Assembly (NCBI GenBank): GCA_963210315.1
Contig: OY723285.1
Span: 1,922,001 to 1,986,000 of the forward strand
Reading direction: 5' to 3'
DNA length: 64,000 bases
Origin: Rhynchopus euleeides
Taxonomy: Eukaryota; Euglenozoa; Diplonemea; Diplonemida; Diplonemidae
Each line of letters starts with the position of its first letter. Position 1 is the stretch's first letter. A model generated the notes under the pieces. That model was given only the letters and a program-made list of their open reading frames with translations. It was not told where the DNA came from and did not search any database. A program made the translations under genes and the position numbers. Below are positions 41,591-56,100 of the stretch, piece by piece.

Positions 41591-44450
41591 CGACCACCAC
41601 CCTCTGTCACCTGCATGGTGTGCGCACGGTGCTGGCTGGGTCTTCCTTTGACCCCCACCCCCACACCTGCCCCTCTCTGTTTCCCTTTCTGCTTTCCCAC
41701 AACGTTTGCTTCAGGCGGTGCAGGGGGGGTGGGTTTTCTCGCACTGTGTTGAACAGAACTGTGCCAAAGGGGGTGTCGCCTGATTGAATTTCAGGCACAC
41801 ACTTTTTCTGCACTCCCGAGCGAATGCCGCCCCCAGCTGCAGTATTGTTGAGGGGGTTTTTGTGTAGCCTCATGCAATGAAGGAGGAAATGGAGCACGGA
41901 GAAATCAGGCCCGATTTGATTTTAATGCACGCGGTAGTGCCGTAATTGCAGAGCCACATCTCACCTCATCACAGGTCGAGGTGTGTGCGTTTCACCACAA
42001 CCTCACCCCTCACCATTCCCCCGTGTTCAGTGACATGTGTCGATAGTGTTCCATTTTGTGCGGCACTTCTGTGCGTCTGGGTTGGTGGCCAACAGCCTTG
42101 CTCTCTCTGACCCGTGGCCTGGGGACAGGTTATGGGGAATAAAGGAAAACCAGGCTGTGGTTCCGAAAGCCCAATGGTTCATCGCTGCCCACAACAATCT
42201 ACTCAGTTTGGGAGGGTGGGGTGTCGGGAGGTCACCACTATTCGACATGCCTTTTGCTGTTTTAGGCTGCACCCCACTGCTCAGAACGAAGAAAGGGCCG
42301 ATCTGTTATTTGTTTGGGGTGCAACAGTCTGCGTAGCGTTGGTGCCGCACCTGACCCGAAGAACAAAGTGGTTGGCGCCACTCTCCCGCACTGCGCTGCC
42401 CCTGCTCGTAAACCCCCCCCCCCCCCCTCCCCCTCAGCGCATCATCACAATGGGGAAACATTATCTCCCATTTTCTTTGCTGGCTAGGGCCTCCAATGCT
42501 AGGCCCAGTGGAGGCCGAACCGATCACACCTCTGTTCTTCGGTGCGATCTCCACTGAAGGGGGTCTTGTCAGTGGCCTGGCATCATTAATGTGCGTAATT
42601 GCTTTCGTGCGCTGCCGTGCAACATATTTTTCGTTCAGCAATAGCCGAAACACAGCTTCCCTCCCACCAAAGAGGGGCTGCTAAAGGGCACGGTGAATAT
42701 TCGTTCAAATCGTTCAAAACCCCTAGCCCCTTTCTCAACCCAACGAGACTCGCCCATTTTCATTCTTCATGGCTTGGCAAGAAAGAAATTCTTTCGCCTT
42801 CTCCGTGAACGACACTGCGAGCACCAGGGTGCGTCATACTCGTCTCTTTCCCCTCTCCTACCCTGCCATCCTGGCCAACCCCAGGGCCCCCCCTACGCAG
42901 GCAAGCAACGTGCGAACGGCTTTGCGCCTAGGCCTCTTCCCCTCCAGATGACGCAGGCATGGTGAACCCTTCTATCGCGTGTGTTTCTCCTTACGAGCGC
43001 CAAATAAAACTGTGTCGGCTAAGAGGCCTTGGCCTATACAGGCCCAAAAATCACGCGAAATTCGGGTGGTTCATGAAAAAGATAACTGCCAACCAAGAAG
43101 CAATCTGGAAATCTGTGAGTTTTTTATACCACAGAGGCAGTATCTATTCACATACGGAGGGATATCACTGATGAGTTTTCCCTCCGAAACTACCTATGTA
43201 TGCGTTAGGAAACGAAACATGATGTGAACTTGAGAAAGCCAAATGCAGAAATGTTCTCCGACACAACTTTCAGAATCAAGTGTACCCTGTGCTGTGAATA
43301 CTTCCTAAGGTTGAGGACGGACTCCGTCTATACTTTGAGAGTACACTGCCCTCGAACCTGCTTGCAGGGTATGGGGTCGTCAATGGGACAGATCAAGCTT
43401 GCTTGTGATTGTCGACACCAAAAAAAGGGCCCACCCTGATATTTCGTGTCCCGTTCGTGCGTATTTGCCCTATTTCGGTAACACCAGCAACTCCAAACCT
43501 TTTTTGAGCTTTTCCACCTGCTTTGAGTAAGAGGTCCGCGAGAAATACCTGCAAGTGTGTATCCAGCACCTGCGGTCGCAATTCCGAAAGGCCAATGCTT
43601 ATGCATTTGGCATAGCTGCGCTGCTGAGGCACAGCTTCTGAAATCACAGGGTGACTCCAATATCGGGTATGACACCGGATATTGGAGACACCAGCCTCGG
43701 AGGCTGGACCTGGCAGCCTGCTGGTATGTTCCACCGAAGGGTCTTGCCCGTGGAGTTGCAGGGCTCACTCTCTCTTTTAGACTCTCTCGGCTGTTATTAT
43801 AGCAGAAAACAACGCACCCTCGTGGACCCAACCACCCCACCGGATTCCCCAGAAAGAAGACATGTCTTGCATAACGAGTGAAGGGAGGCCGCCTCTGTGC
43901 TTAACCTTTCTCTGCTATCCGCCCCATCCCCCATTCCCCCCCCCCCCCCCAGAAACGTCACCCCATGGGGCTGCTGCTGAGCTTAAGTGCAAGAGAGAGC
44001 GGCCCGAGAAGAGAGAGAGAAGTCACCAGCCACCCCCTCCCGACCCTCGCCGCATTCATGCACCCCAAATCATCCCTGCATGCATATCAACTCGCAACTG
44101 TGGATGACCAAGGCCCGAGCTCCCACGCCCATTCCTCCTACGCGAGGATTTGTCTGAGAGCAGTGTGTGAGGGAAGGGGTGTTTGGCACGACTCGACTCA
44201 CCACCTCGCTTCACCTCGCCTTCCACACAGCCGAACCACAACAAGGCCTGCCTTTTGCCTTCACTCTCGACAATCAACCATCACCCTGCCTCACGCTGGC
44301 ACACACCGCACACCACACACCGCAACACCAGGCCCCCTCCCCCCCCCCCCCCTCCCCCACGCCTGCGAACAACCTGCATAACGAGTGAAGGGAGATCATT
44401 CTTGTGCTTCCTTCTACTTCTATTCCACTCCCCCACGCCTCCCCACCCCT
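41591..44450. other. Intergenic, no gene recognised
   Basis: Holds copy 2 of the ~45-bp dispersed motif (43384-43426) and two copies of TGCATAACGAGTGAAGGGAG (43868-43887 and 44375-44394), the second just before the next ORF. C runs near 42414, 43937 and 44340. No frame with a recognisable domain. Confidence 0.5.
43384..43426 (+). repeat. Dispersed ~45-bp motif, copy 2
   Basis: Partner of 15794-15838; the match ends in the A run after GTCGACACC. Confidence 0.55.
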
Positions 44451-45188
44451 ATGCAGTACGACGTGCCGCAGAAGCGCTTCTCTTCTGTGCGGCGCGGAAG
44501 CCCGCACCGCGCTTCCGGATGGACCGATGGGGACGACGGCTCCCTCATGGGATCCTGGGTGGCTGCGGGCAGCCACGTCCCCCCCGTCCCGCCGTCGGTA
44601 TCGCGGGACGCTGCGGAGCTGGACCTGCAGCGGAGATCGGGGTCGGGCTCGCCGTATCAGACGTGGGGGGGGCGTAGCCCGGTTGCGCAGAGCCTGAGCG
44701 TGCGGCGTGAGAACGGGGTTGGGTTCGTGACGCAGCGGCAGCAGGACCGCCTCGACCGGAAGGAGCAGACGCAGGACTGGGTGGGGTACAACGCGCAGTA
44801 CAGCTCTCCTTCGAGGAGCAAGACGCAGCGCTGCAGGTCTTGCGGCGCAGGGCGGGATGTGCCGCACGGCCCCCGAAAGCCTGACTCGAAACAGCACAAC
44901 GCACTGCGGCGCGAGCTTGTCTCCGACTGGGTGGATGCGGGTGGGGACGTCCCGCGCGGGGCCCGCCGGCTGTACATCCCACACACCCCGTGGCCCGACG
45001 GGTCTGGCGGCGGCATCGTGGAGGTGCCCATCCCCAAGCGGAAGCTGCTGCACCCCGACACGCATGAGATGGTGCTCTGGCCAGACTGGCGGGATACACA
45101 CGTCACGGAGGGGCCGCCCCCGCCTGAGATGTGGCGGGAGCACGCCATGCTGCTGCGGGAGCAGGGGAACGCAGCAGGGTCGCGCTGA
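44451..45188 (+). CDS. Hypothetical protein, Arg/Ser/Pro-rich
   Basis: 245 residues from ATG 44451 (MQYDVPQKRFSSVRRGSP); the frame is open 22 codons upstream, and the TATGCAG just before the second codon could also be a splice acceptor. No signal peptide or membrane segment. A pair of Cys (RCRSCGAGRDVPHGPRK) sits mid-protein; GDVPRGARRLYIPHTPWPDG and IPKRKLLHPDTHEMVLWPDW read like a conserved soluble protein. Family not recognised. High GC and consistent codon use support it as real. Confidence 0.6.
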   Translation: MQYDVPQKRFSSVRRGSPHRASGWTDGDDGSLMGSWVAAGSHVPPVPPSVSRDAAELDLQRRSGSGSPYQTWGGRSPVAQSLSVRRENGVGFVTQRQQDRLDRKEQTQDWVGYNAQYSSPSRSKTQRCRSCGAGRDVPHGPRKPDSKQHNALRRELVSDWVDAGGDVPRGARRLYIPHTPWPDGSGGGIVEVPIPKRKLLHPDTHEMVLWPDWRDTHVTEGPPPPEMWREHAMLLREQGNAAGSR

Positions 45189-46252
45189 GGTGGGGGGTGG
45201 GGGTGGGGTGTCCGGCCCGCTGCACTCCCGAACAGCAGGGGTGATTTCTTGTGCTGGCCGGCGCCAAGATCCATGGGGGCCTGTGCTCGGAACCGCATGC
45301 GAGTCCGCTAATCCATCATACCCAACGCAGAAACATATCCTTGTTGGATAGAACCCTCATATCACACCCTCAACCAGCTGACGCAGAAACGTGAGAAACA
45401 GTGAATGATATCGATCTCCCCGGCCCGGCTCTGTTTTGTGCCGCCAGCCCCACTGAGCGACCAGCAGCTCAACCCCAGTGCGCGGTTTGTTTGTCCGAGA
45501 GCAGCATGGCGTTGTGCGGGAGAACACAGTGAGCCGCTTCACAACACTGGCTGCAAAGTGACATAGTTTGGGGCACAGCGACACAGCGAAGGGCTGTCGG
45601 TTGAGTTGCGTTCAGATTTGAAAGAATCCATGGCAGGACGGGTAAACGGAGAGCGGCCTGTTGAGCGGCCAGCCTCTCGGACGAACCAGATTGTTGCTTG
45701 ACGCGCTTGATTGCAGACAGGGGTGCAGGTGGTCTGGCAGTGGGCACCGCCTGCACGTGTCCGGATGGAGGTGGGGAGATGTCTGGTGTTACACATTTGC
45801 ACGCTCACGCTGACAGTGTTCTTGTTATGGATTTGGCGCACAAACAGCCGCCTTTTGTTTTATAACCGGAGTCAAATGCCCCGAGTTCTGTCACTGCGAC
45901 TAAAATATCGGCGAGAAGAAGGCAGCAATCAGAGGGGGGGGCGGGGGAGGTGGGGGAGGGGGGGTGGGGGGTGGACGGCCCCTGTCGCCGTTTTGTCTGT
46001 CCCAGTTGACGGGGCGTTGTATTTGTATTTCGCGGTGCCCGTCCTTATAGAGAGCCTTCTCAAGCTGGTGTGTTGAGTGGGGTGGGTGTGCAGCAGCTCA
46101 GCCCCATCCCTCCTGGCCCAACCCACCCGCCCAGTATGCCGCGTATGCTGCTTGTGGGTTGAGGGTGCCTCACCTCGCTGCCATCGGGAAGGGTTGTATT
46201 CCGTACACTGCCGTGCACAGGAACTCACTCTATAGAAACCCAACACGCAACC
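45189..46252. other. Intergenic, no gene recognised
   Basis: G-rich run at 45936-45975. Nothing else to report. Confidence 0.55.
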
Positions 46253-46546
46253 ATGCACGCAATGCTGCTGATGCTCGCTGCGGTGGCGGTGTCTGCGCAG
46301 CAGGTGTCCGCGCTGCACGGAGATGAACTCGCACTGGCGCATGCCGAGCGCGATGGCCGCAAGACGGCGAGCAACCATGCTGCATCGATCCAGTCCGAGA
46401 AGGACAGCCGCAAGAAGATGTCGGGCTCTGCCCGCGATGCCGCAGCCCAGTCTGAGCAGGACAGCCGTAAGAAGATGTCGGGTGCCCGCGATGCCGCAGC
46501 CCAGTCTGAGAAGGACAGCCGCAAGCGCATGACCTCCATCCGCTAA
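46253..46546 (+). CDS. Small secreted protein with tandem charged repeats
   Basis: 97 residues. Signal peptide MHAMLLMLAAVAVSAQQVSA, then three tandem units of about 17-20 residues of the type AAAQSEKDSRKKMSGARD, preceded by a diverged copy (ASIQSEKDSRKKMSG). The mature protein would be highly charged and probably helical. ATG chosen as the only start giving a signal peptide; the second Met is 2 residues later. Function unknown. Confidence 0.65.
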   Translation: MHAMLLMLAAVAVSAQQVSALHGDELALAHAERDGRKTASNHAASIQSEKDSRKKMSGSARDAAAQSEQDSRKKMSGARDAAAQSEKDSRKRMTSIR

Positions 46547-47936
46547 GCTCCCCGATCCAGACTGCCTGCATGCATTGAGTGCATTGCCTCGTGCACCACC
46601 ACCCTCCCACCTCCCAGCCACACAGACCCCTGCCTTGTTGTGTAACATCAAGCAGGTCGACAGTGATGCTGATATTACTCCCAGTTACTTCCAGTTGTCG
46701 ATTGTTTTTTTTGTTAGTTCGGCGTAGCCAACTGGGGAAACTTTCTGTGCCTTTAGTTGGATCGTGCGTCCCTACTCACACCACTTCATCAGACCGGGGA
46801 GTGGTGTACACAAAGAGTGGGGTCTGCGTTCCAACAGAACAACTTTCGGCAGTAATTGGTTTGTTGTCTCGTTTTGCTGTCACTTTAGGATCCAGCGGGC
46901 ACCGATAGTTTTTCTTTTTCGAACCAGTCCCCTGACCCCCCAGCAAAGAAGACGGTTGGCAGCGCCTGTGTTTACCCGATGTCGCCTCGCATAGGTGACG
47001 AACCAGCACACACTCACGATCTGGTAGACCTACTTGTAAGGGTGTGGTCGGGACCTCTCCCCGGCACATATCCGGCACAGAACACCGTGGTGGCTATATT
47101 ATTGTATTCCCGATCCGTTTGCTTTGAACTGCACTGTGTGAGACACGTGCGTTGGAAGTAGCTTCCGCCAGAACAGTACGGTTTTGCTGCAGTTCCATCT
47201 TATATTTTTACCAGTTACGAGGGACGAAGCGTAGCGAAGTCGCGAAGTAACGAAGGAAATCGTACGACTGATGCTTTATAAGGATAACCTTCATGTCACT
47301 TCACTGGGGCGTACACAGCCTTTGACACAGGAGTGTGCGCTCAACGAAAAGTAGCCCGGATCTGCCTTTTTTGCAGTGTGTTTCTCTTATTATAGCGAAA
47401 GGGGTACGATTTTTTTGGAAGCACAAATGCCGGCCGAGGCCACGGTGAACGAACCAGCTTTTATTCAACAGATCGAAAGAATAACCGGCTCAAATCACGG
47501 CGGGTTGAAAATTTAAAAACACATCCGAGGAAAGCGGTGCATCCTGTGTCTCCAGTCTGTGGGGGAATCCAGAGATCCCTCCACTTGGAGATGTCGACGA
47601 TGTTGAAATGATGCATGAGCTGGAAGCGGTGCTTGCCGACGCCCCAGCCCCCCACCCCTGCCATGCAGGACACACGTCGGCAAGAAGGATGTTGGGGGTA
47701 ATGGGCCCCCTTCTGTCCCGACAGGCACCACCCACCCTCCCATTTCATGTTGTCCGAACATGACTCACCTCCATGTGACTGTTCCAGCACCCTCTTCCTC
47801 CCGACAGGTGGACTCCGGTAGTGTGACCGGGGAGGGGGCGCTTGTGGGGTGGGGTGGCAAAGGGGGGTGTGGACAGTTGGCAGTGGTGTCCGTTCCGTGT
47901 CCGTCCGTGGGCTGATCGAATAGCAAGGCCGTTACA
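46547..47936. other. Intergenic, upstream of SRP54
   Basis: Holds the second candidate structured RNA (46717-46914). Bases 47219-47262 carry CGAAG-rich inverted motifs similar to ones near 21360-21400. No protein gene supported. Confidence 0.5.
46717..46914 (+). ncRNA. Candidate structured RNA or SINE, copy 2
   Basis: Second copy of 16276-16472. Changes within stems are partly pair-preserving: CCCTACTC opposite GAGTGGGG makes a G-T wobble where copy 1 has C-G, and GTTGGATC opposite GATCCAGC likewise. The 3' T5 run is kept. Flanks are unrelated to those of copy 1. Confidence 0.5.
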
Positions 47937-50032
<2,096 letters not shown>

Positions 50033-51986
50033 AGTGTGTGTGTGTGGGGGGGAGGCCTGGGGTTGGTGTGTGTGTGTGTGTGTTTGTGTCGTCAGAAGTA
50101 TGGTATTGGTTTATAACCGGTGTGTGTGTGTGGGGGGGGGAATGGAGACCGACAGAGACAGAAGACAGCGACAGAACGGGGGGGTTGAGTAAGTTAAACG
50201 TGGTGTAGAATCTGGAGGGCGTCGGCGGTAGGGAGGGAGGGGATACGAGAGCCTTGGGGGCAGGTGGCAGGTGGCTGTGCACACGGTGTTGGGTTGTCGC
50301 AGTGCGGGGCTCTTCACAAAGGGCGTCATACGCCCACCGGGAGGTGTGTTCTGTAGCACGGCCCAACCGGAATCAACCACATTGCCTCAAAGAGGGTGCT
50401 TTCCAACGGAAGCTTTGTCGGCAAACGGGTTTGGCAGCTCTTTTCTATCGCGTTCGACGCACTTTACATCGCCCTATATTTTTTGAGCACATTTATGATG
50501 CGTAAAAGTGTAGGAGTGCTTCCGACGATCCTGTTCCTTTTCTGTGTGTCTAGCTATCTCGTGTTCACATGTGCTCCACACCCACATCAAAGCAGCAGGC
50601 TCTAGGGTGGTGGAAGCGTCAACGCATCATTAAGGAAGAAGGAAGCACGGTTGCTACGCTTTTTTCTCACGGAAAAAAAATCAATGCGAGACAAAATGCG
50701 GGGAAAGGAGGTGCAGTGCAACCACAATTGCCGGAATCGGCCCTCAGACCAACCGAAAATGGCTCTCTTCCGCACTCTCCAACCCCAACCCGTGCCACAC
50801 ACAGGCCTTGCCCCCTATCCTGAGGCCGTGCAGGCGTGGCGTTGGGTGATGTGTGCTGTGTGCGTGCTGACCACTTTTAGGGGGTAGACACTCCACGGAA
50901 CCCTGGCCCGCCCACCTCCCACCCCTGCGTCACAGCAGATGCCCCAACAAACTGCAACGATTCCCATGTGTGCCGGTGGGGGTGGGGTGGAGGGGGCGGT
51001 GGTGACCCTCGCTCTAACGTCCTGAAAAGTGGGCGCCGGGCCTAACACAATAAGATGGGCGTCTTTCATACCTTCACCCACACGCCCCCTGGCGCAGTTT
51101 CGGCACACAGAGCGACGTACCCACCACCACCACCCCTACGCATAAAAGCACACCCGCAATACAAGGGTTGGAATGAAGGGTGGGGAGGTCTTGCCTTCCC
51201 GGCTATATCTAACAGTTTGGCACGGGGGCACTGCCCCGATTGCCGATTTGTTTGTGCAACCTTCTGGTCACCTGCACGTTGGGGCGTGGAGTGAGGGTGA
51301 ACAAAACATTGCTCCCACTGCAACCTTTTTTTCGATCTGAACGCTCGGTGCGTTTGTACACAAAAAAATTGCCGCCCCGAAGCAAGAATCTATGTTCCCT
51401 CGGGAGGGTGAGAGATAGGTGCTCTCGCCGCCCATATCAATCTATTCAAAGCCTCTTGTGGTGCCCTCCAGCGAGGGGAGCTTTTTTCCTGAGTGGTCCC
51501 ACGGAGCCCAACCGGAATGCGTCGCGCGATGTTCTGCAGCCTGTGCCAAGGCTGCGGAGGGTAAGTTGCTCTCAGAGGTGTCGCCACCTCGCCTGCGGTG
51601 ACGTCTGGGTGTGTGTCGCAGTGGGCATTGCATCAATAGGCAGGGTGGTGGGGGGTGGGGTGGGGTGGGTGGCTCTCAGTCTGTTCTGCACTGCTGCTGA
51701 AAAGAGAAAGGGATTCGCGTGTGGTCTTGTGTGTGGCGTGCTGCGTTGTCAGATGCCCTGGTCTGTTCCTGATTTGAAGAGAGGTTCGCCCGCTCCCCCC
51801 GAGGCCCCAGCCCCACCCCCGCCTCCAGGCGTTGCGTGCTGTCCCCGTGGTGGTGGTGGTGGTGGTGGTGGTGGGGGTTGTCTGCTGCAGGTGATCCCAA
51901 CGTCACACACACGCGCCGGCTGCGGCTGCCTGCACAGCCCACGCCCACACACACACACCACTGCAGCCTTACACCCGACACTTAAA
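50033..51986. other. Intergenic, no gene recognised
   Basis: Two GT-rich tracts at 50035-50092, a (GGT)n tract at about 51848-51872. No domain-bearing frame. Confidence 0.55.
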
Positions 51987-53089
51987 ATGTCGACCCTGCG
52001 TAGTGGTGACAGGAAGATTGACTGGGCAGAGCTGAGTGCCAAGCTGCCCGCGGGCAAGAACCGCGAGGACAAGGCCCGTCGGAAAAAGATCTTCAACGAC
52101 ATGGACATGAATGGGAATAACTACCTGTCCCTGGCAGAGGTGGACAAGGGTGTGCGTGATGTGCTGAAGTCTGGCGAGCTGTTTGACTGCAAGCCTGCCC
52201 TGCTCCGTGCATTCAACGCCGTGAAGGACACAGCTCCTTCACACACGCCGCGCTCGGATGACTACGTGACACGCCAGGAGTTGCGCCTGCTGATGGTATG
52301 CAGTGCTACGGCACACCGCTGCTTGTGGCCATCTGTGCTCGGGTTTGCCTGTCTGTGGTTGTCACAACAAAAAGCCTGCAAACCGCACCACACCAGGGGT
52401 TCCGCAGTATCGGAAACATCAAGAAAATTGGGTACGGAAAAACCGCACGTGGCGTTTCGAGGTCAATATTATTCTGGCCAGGCACCGCCAACTCGCGCTC
52501 TCAGACACATGAGAGATGCCGGTCGAAGGGCTCTGCAGTGATCCCAGTGCAGACCTCACTGGTCACGTCGAAGTGATGTTGCATACTCCGGCATCGGGCA
52601 TGATGCCTACTGCACCAACATCAGGAGTGCTATCGTCAGTAGTTGCCATGATCCCATCTCTAGCCTCAGTGCCTTCGATGGCTGCTTCTGCCTCTCACCA
52701 GCACCCCAAGAGCAACAGGACATATCGGGGTCGGGGGAAATTATCCAGGCACATGCGGAAATCTGCATGTGGAAACCGTACGGACCCACGGAAATCCGCA
52801 TGTTCCGCATGTGGAGCGTAACCCTGCACCACACCAACAGGTGTCGCTGCGTCAGATGTTCGAGCTGTGGCACATGTTCGAGCTGGTTGACACTGGTGAC
52901 GACAGGCGTGTGGACCAGGGTGAGTTCACGAAGGCGGTGCCGATGTTCGAGAAATGGGGCGTGAAGATCCCCGACGCGACCAAAACCTTCAAGGAGATCG
53001 ACAAGAACGGCGGCGGGCAGATCCTATTTGACGAATTCGTGGCGTGGGGTCTGAAGAAGGGCCTGGATCTGGAGGACGACGACGACTAA
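51987..53089 (+). CDS. Calflagin-like EF-hand protein, copy 1
   Basis: Exons 51987-52295 and 52841-53089, GT-AG intron of 545 bp, 185 residues. Resembles the flagellar calcium-binding protein (calflagin) of trypanosomatids along most of its length, notably SDDYVTRQELRLLM and FDEFVAWG. EF-hand loops visible: DMNGNNYLSLAE, DTGDDRRVDQGE and DKNGGGQILFDE; the last has Gly at position 5 and may bind calcium weakly. The N-terminus (MSTLRSGDRKIDWAEL) lacks the MG needed for N-myristoylation of true calflagins. The C-terminus is acidic (DLEDDDD). Likely a calcium sensor, possibly flagellar. First of three related genes with the intron at the same codon. Confidence 0.87.
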
Positions 53090-53343
53090 AGCCTTGGATG
53101 CATTTCCATGCATTGTGAACACGGCGTGTTGGCCGTGGTGTACATAGCACACTGGGGTTGCTTCACAGCCAACCCTGTCGTGGACAGTCCGCAGCACGAG
53201 GCACTAGGCACCAGCCCAGGTTGGCAGTGCACCACCCTGCACGTTGCCCTGCCCCGTAACAAGACCATCTTGCTCTCCTGCCTGTTGCCAGCACACCCCA
53301 CGCCCACACACACACCACTGCAGCCTTACACCCGACACTTAAA

Positions 53344-53981
53344 ATGTCGACCCTGCGTGGTGGTGACAGGAAGATCGACTGGGCAGAGCTGAGTGCCAAA
53401 CTGCCCGCAAGCAAGAGCCGTGATGAGAAGATCCGGCGGCGCAAGATCTTCAACGATATGGACATGAACGGGAACGGGTACCTGTCCCTGGCGGAGGTGG
53501 ACAAGGGTGTGCGTGACGTGCTGAAGGCCGACCACCTGTTCGACTGCAAGCCTGCCATGATCCGTGCCTTCAACGCCGTGAAGGACACAGCACCCGCACA
53601 CACCCCGCACTCGGACGACTACGTGACACGTTCGGAGTTCCGCTTGCTGATGGTATGTAGTGATGCAGTGCTGCGGCACACCTGCTTGTGGCCATCTGTG
53701 AGCAACACATCCACCCCACACCCTACCAACAGGTGGCGCTGCGTCAGATGTTCGAGCTGTGGCACATGTTCGAGCTGGTTGACACTGGTGACGACAGGCG
53801 TGTGGACGTCAACGAGTTCACGAAGGCGGTGCCGATGTTCGAGAAGTGGGGCGTGAAGATCCCCGACGCCGCCGCCACCTTCAAGGAGATCGACACCAAC
53901 GGCGGCGGGCAGATCCTGTTCGACGAGTTTGTGGCGTGGGGTGTGAAGAAGGGCCTGGACCTGGAGGACGACGACGAATAG
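53344..53981 (+). CDS. Calflagin-like EF-hand protein, copy 2
   Basis: Exons 53344-53652 and 53733-53981, GT-AG intron of 80 bp, 185 residues. Exons are very similar to copy 1 and the intron sits at the same position, while the introns differ greatly in length. EF loops DMNGNGYLSLAE, DTGDDRRVDVNE and DTNGGGQILFDE. The 60 bp upstream (CACTGCAGCCTTACACCCGA and CTTAAAATG) is nearly identical to copy 1, so the promoter or 5' UTR was duplicated too. Tandem duplication 255 bp downstream of copy 1. Confidence 0.88.
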
Positions 53982-54383
53982 TCGCATCCCTGCCCAGGGC
54001 AGGCGCCGCTTCGCAGCCACACGAGACCCCGGAAGGGCCTTTTGTCTCAAGGCTGCACGGAGCGCCACGCTTGCTGCACCCACGCCCACACTCCCACTCC
54101 ACACACCTCTCACTCAATCAATCTTTTTTCCTTCCGCGAGCGCGCAGGGGGGTGGGGGGGGGGGTACCCGGTGGGGCCTGAGGGCGAGAACAGGGGCAAG
54201 GGGTGAGGGGAAACCGGTGCGTTCCTATGCACACACCGTGTGCGACAGTCCCCCCCCCCCCCCCCCCGAAGGGGGCTGTCAGCTTCTCCGGTGATTTCTC
54301 ACAGCCCATACCTCTCTTCTCTCTCTATCGATCGTCCTCTCCCACCCCCCCCCCCCCCCCGCCCCCCCCCCCCCCCCCCCCTA
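53982..54383. other. Intergenic with very long C runs
   Basis: C-run of 17 near 54250 and an almost pure C stretch from about 54345 to 54381, ending at element I. No gene. Confidence 0.65.
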
Positions 54384-54968
54384 GGGCTAAGTTGGCGTGA
54401 TACGTGATACGTATCGCGTATCAGATACGTATCACGTATCACGATTCGCGTCTCGCGTATCACTGCATGGGGTCAGTGTTTTCGGTCCCCATACCCAGGA
54501 GCCAGCAGATCGCCGTTCAGGGGGTCTGGGGGGCGGAGCCCCCCAGCCGCCGGAGGCCACGGTAGTGAACATATGTTCACGGGCTGACATATCGTCCATG
54601 ACATGTCAAGCACCTGACCAAATTCGGTGGGTCATTGGGTCAATAGTTCGGAATAGCCCTGCTCTCTGGGCCCAGTGGGGCCCAGGGGGTGGGGGCAGAT
54701 CAGAAGTATTTATTCTGGTAGGGCAGGCTGGTCAGGCCTGCCCTACCAAGGTTTCGGACTGAAATTAAATAGGCAGGGCAGCTGCCCTATCTGCCTGATC
54801 AGGCACGAGGTCACTGAACACCTTATCCGGACGCCGTATCGGATACGTGTCTAGAAAGGGGCTCGGGGGTACGCCTGCCGTATCAGCGCCGTTGCCGTAT
54901 CGGATACGTATCACGTATCGCCCCCGCCAAAAATGTGCTCTGAAACGCGTATCATGCCAACTTAGCCC
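54384..54968. mobile_element. I: 585-bp TIR element, TA target duplication
   Basis: Ends GGGCTAAGTTGGC and complement, TA at 54382-54383 and 54969-54970. The right TA is also the left flank of B2, so I landed in B2's duplication. Subterminal palindromic GATACGTATC-type repeats at both sides. A 53-bp stretch (54521-54573) recurs inverted at 57944-57996. No gene. Confidence 0.85.
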
Positions 54969-56100
54969 TAGGGGGGGTCAAATGCCACCCTTTTACGTGG
55001 ACAAACACGATTTTTCAAAAAACCGGCGCAGAGGCCCCAAAGCCCCCGTAAACCCTCCAAACCCCCCCAGATCGGTCCGGAAACCCATCGAACCCCACTT
55101 TTCCACCATTCCGGGCACCTCAGGTGCCCGAATTGGGGTACCTAAATTTTGTGCCACCGTTTGGTACCGGACAGTGCCACTGTGTGGGAGGTTGGAAAAG
55201 AAAATGCCCCAACACACCACATCTGAGGGTTGCAATGCATGTTGCTTGCCAACCACGTCATCCGGTGGGTGTCAGGCGCTATGTAGGTGGCATTAGCCAG
55301 GTCTTCGATGAGTTCTGGCTTGTATATGTACCTCCCTGCCACCATGCACCGGGAGGCTGCCTGTAGGTACGGAACAAGTCCAGATGGTCGTGTGATTCCT
55401 GTGCAGCAGTGCTCCACAACCGGGATGTGTTGACAACGACTGTTGCAACACGAGCTGTACATTCCGGGAACACACGAAGTGCGCTGTCGTGGTACCCATT
55501 GTGCCAGAATTGGTACTTGCTGCGGTCTACTTTGCCTGGCCCAAGAGCACTGGTACTGAACAGTGCAATATGCGTGGCGAGGTGAATGCAACGGAAGCGC
55601 GCAAAGTCAATACAGCTCTCGGATGGCGGGTGGTGGTGTCACTAGTGTGTGACGTTCACTCGAGGATACAACGCATCACAATGAATCAGCAACCGTGGAC
55701 CGAGTACAATACGCTCTCTGTGGCTGGTGTGGGGGACAAAGGCAGTGCCTGTGCCGCAGGCAGGGAGGTACATATACAAGCCAGAACACATCGAAGACCT
55801 GGCTGATGCCACCTACATAGCGCCTGACACCCACCGGATGACGTGGTTGGCAAGCAACATGCATTGCAACCCTCAGATGTGGTGTGTTGGGGCATTTTCT
55901 TTTCCAACCTCCCACACAGTGGCACTGTACGGTACCAAACGGTGGCACAAAATTTAGGTACCCCAATTCGGGCACCTGAGGTGCCCGGAATGGTGGAAAA
56001 GTGGGGTTCGATGGGTTTCCGGACCGATCTGGGGGGGTTTGGAGGGTTTACGGGGGCTTTGGGGCCTCTGCGCCGGTTTTTTGAAAAATCGTGTTTGTCA

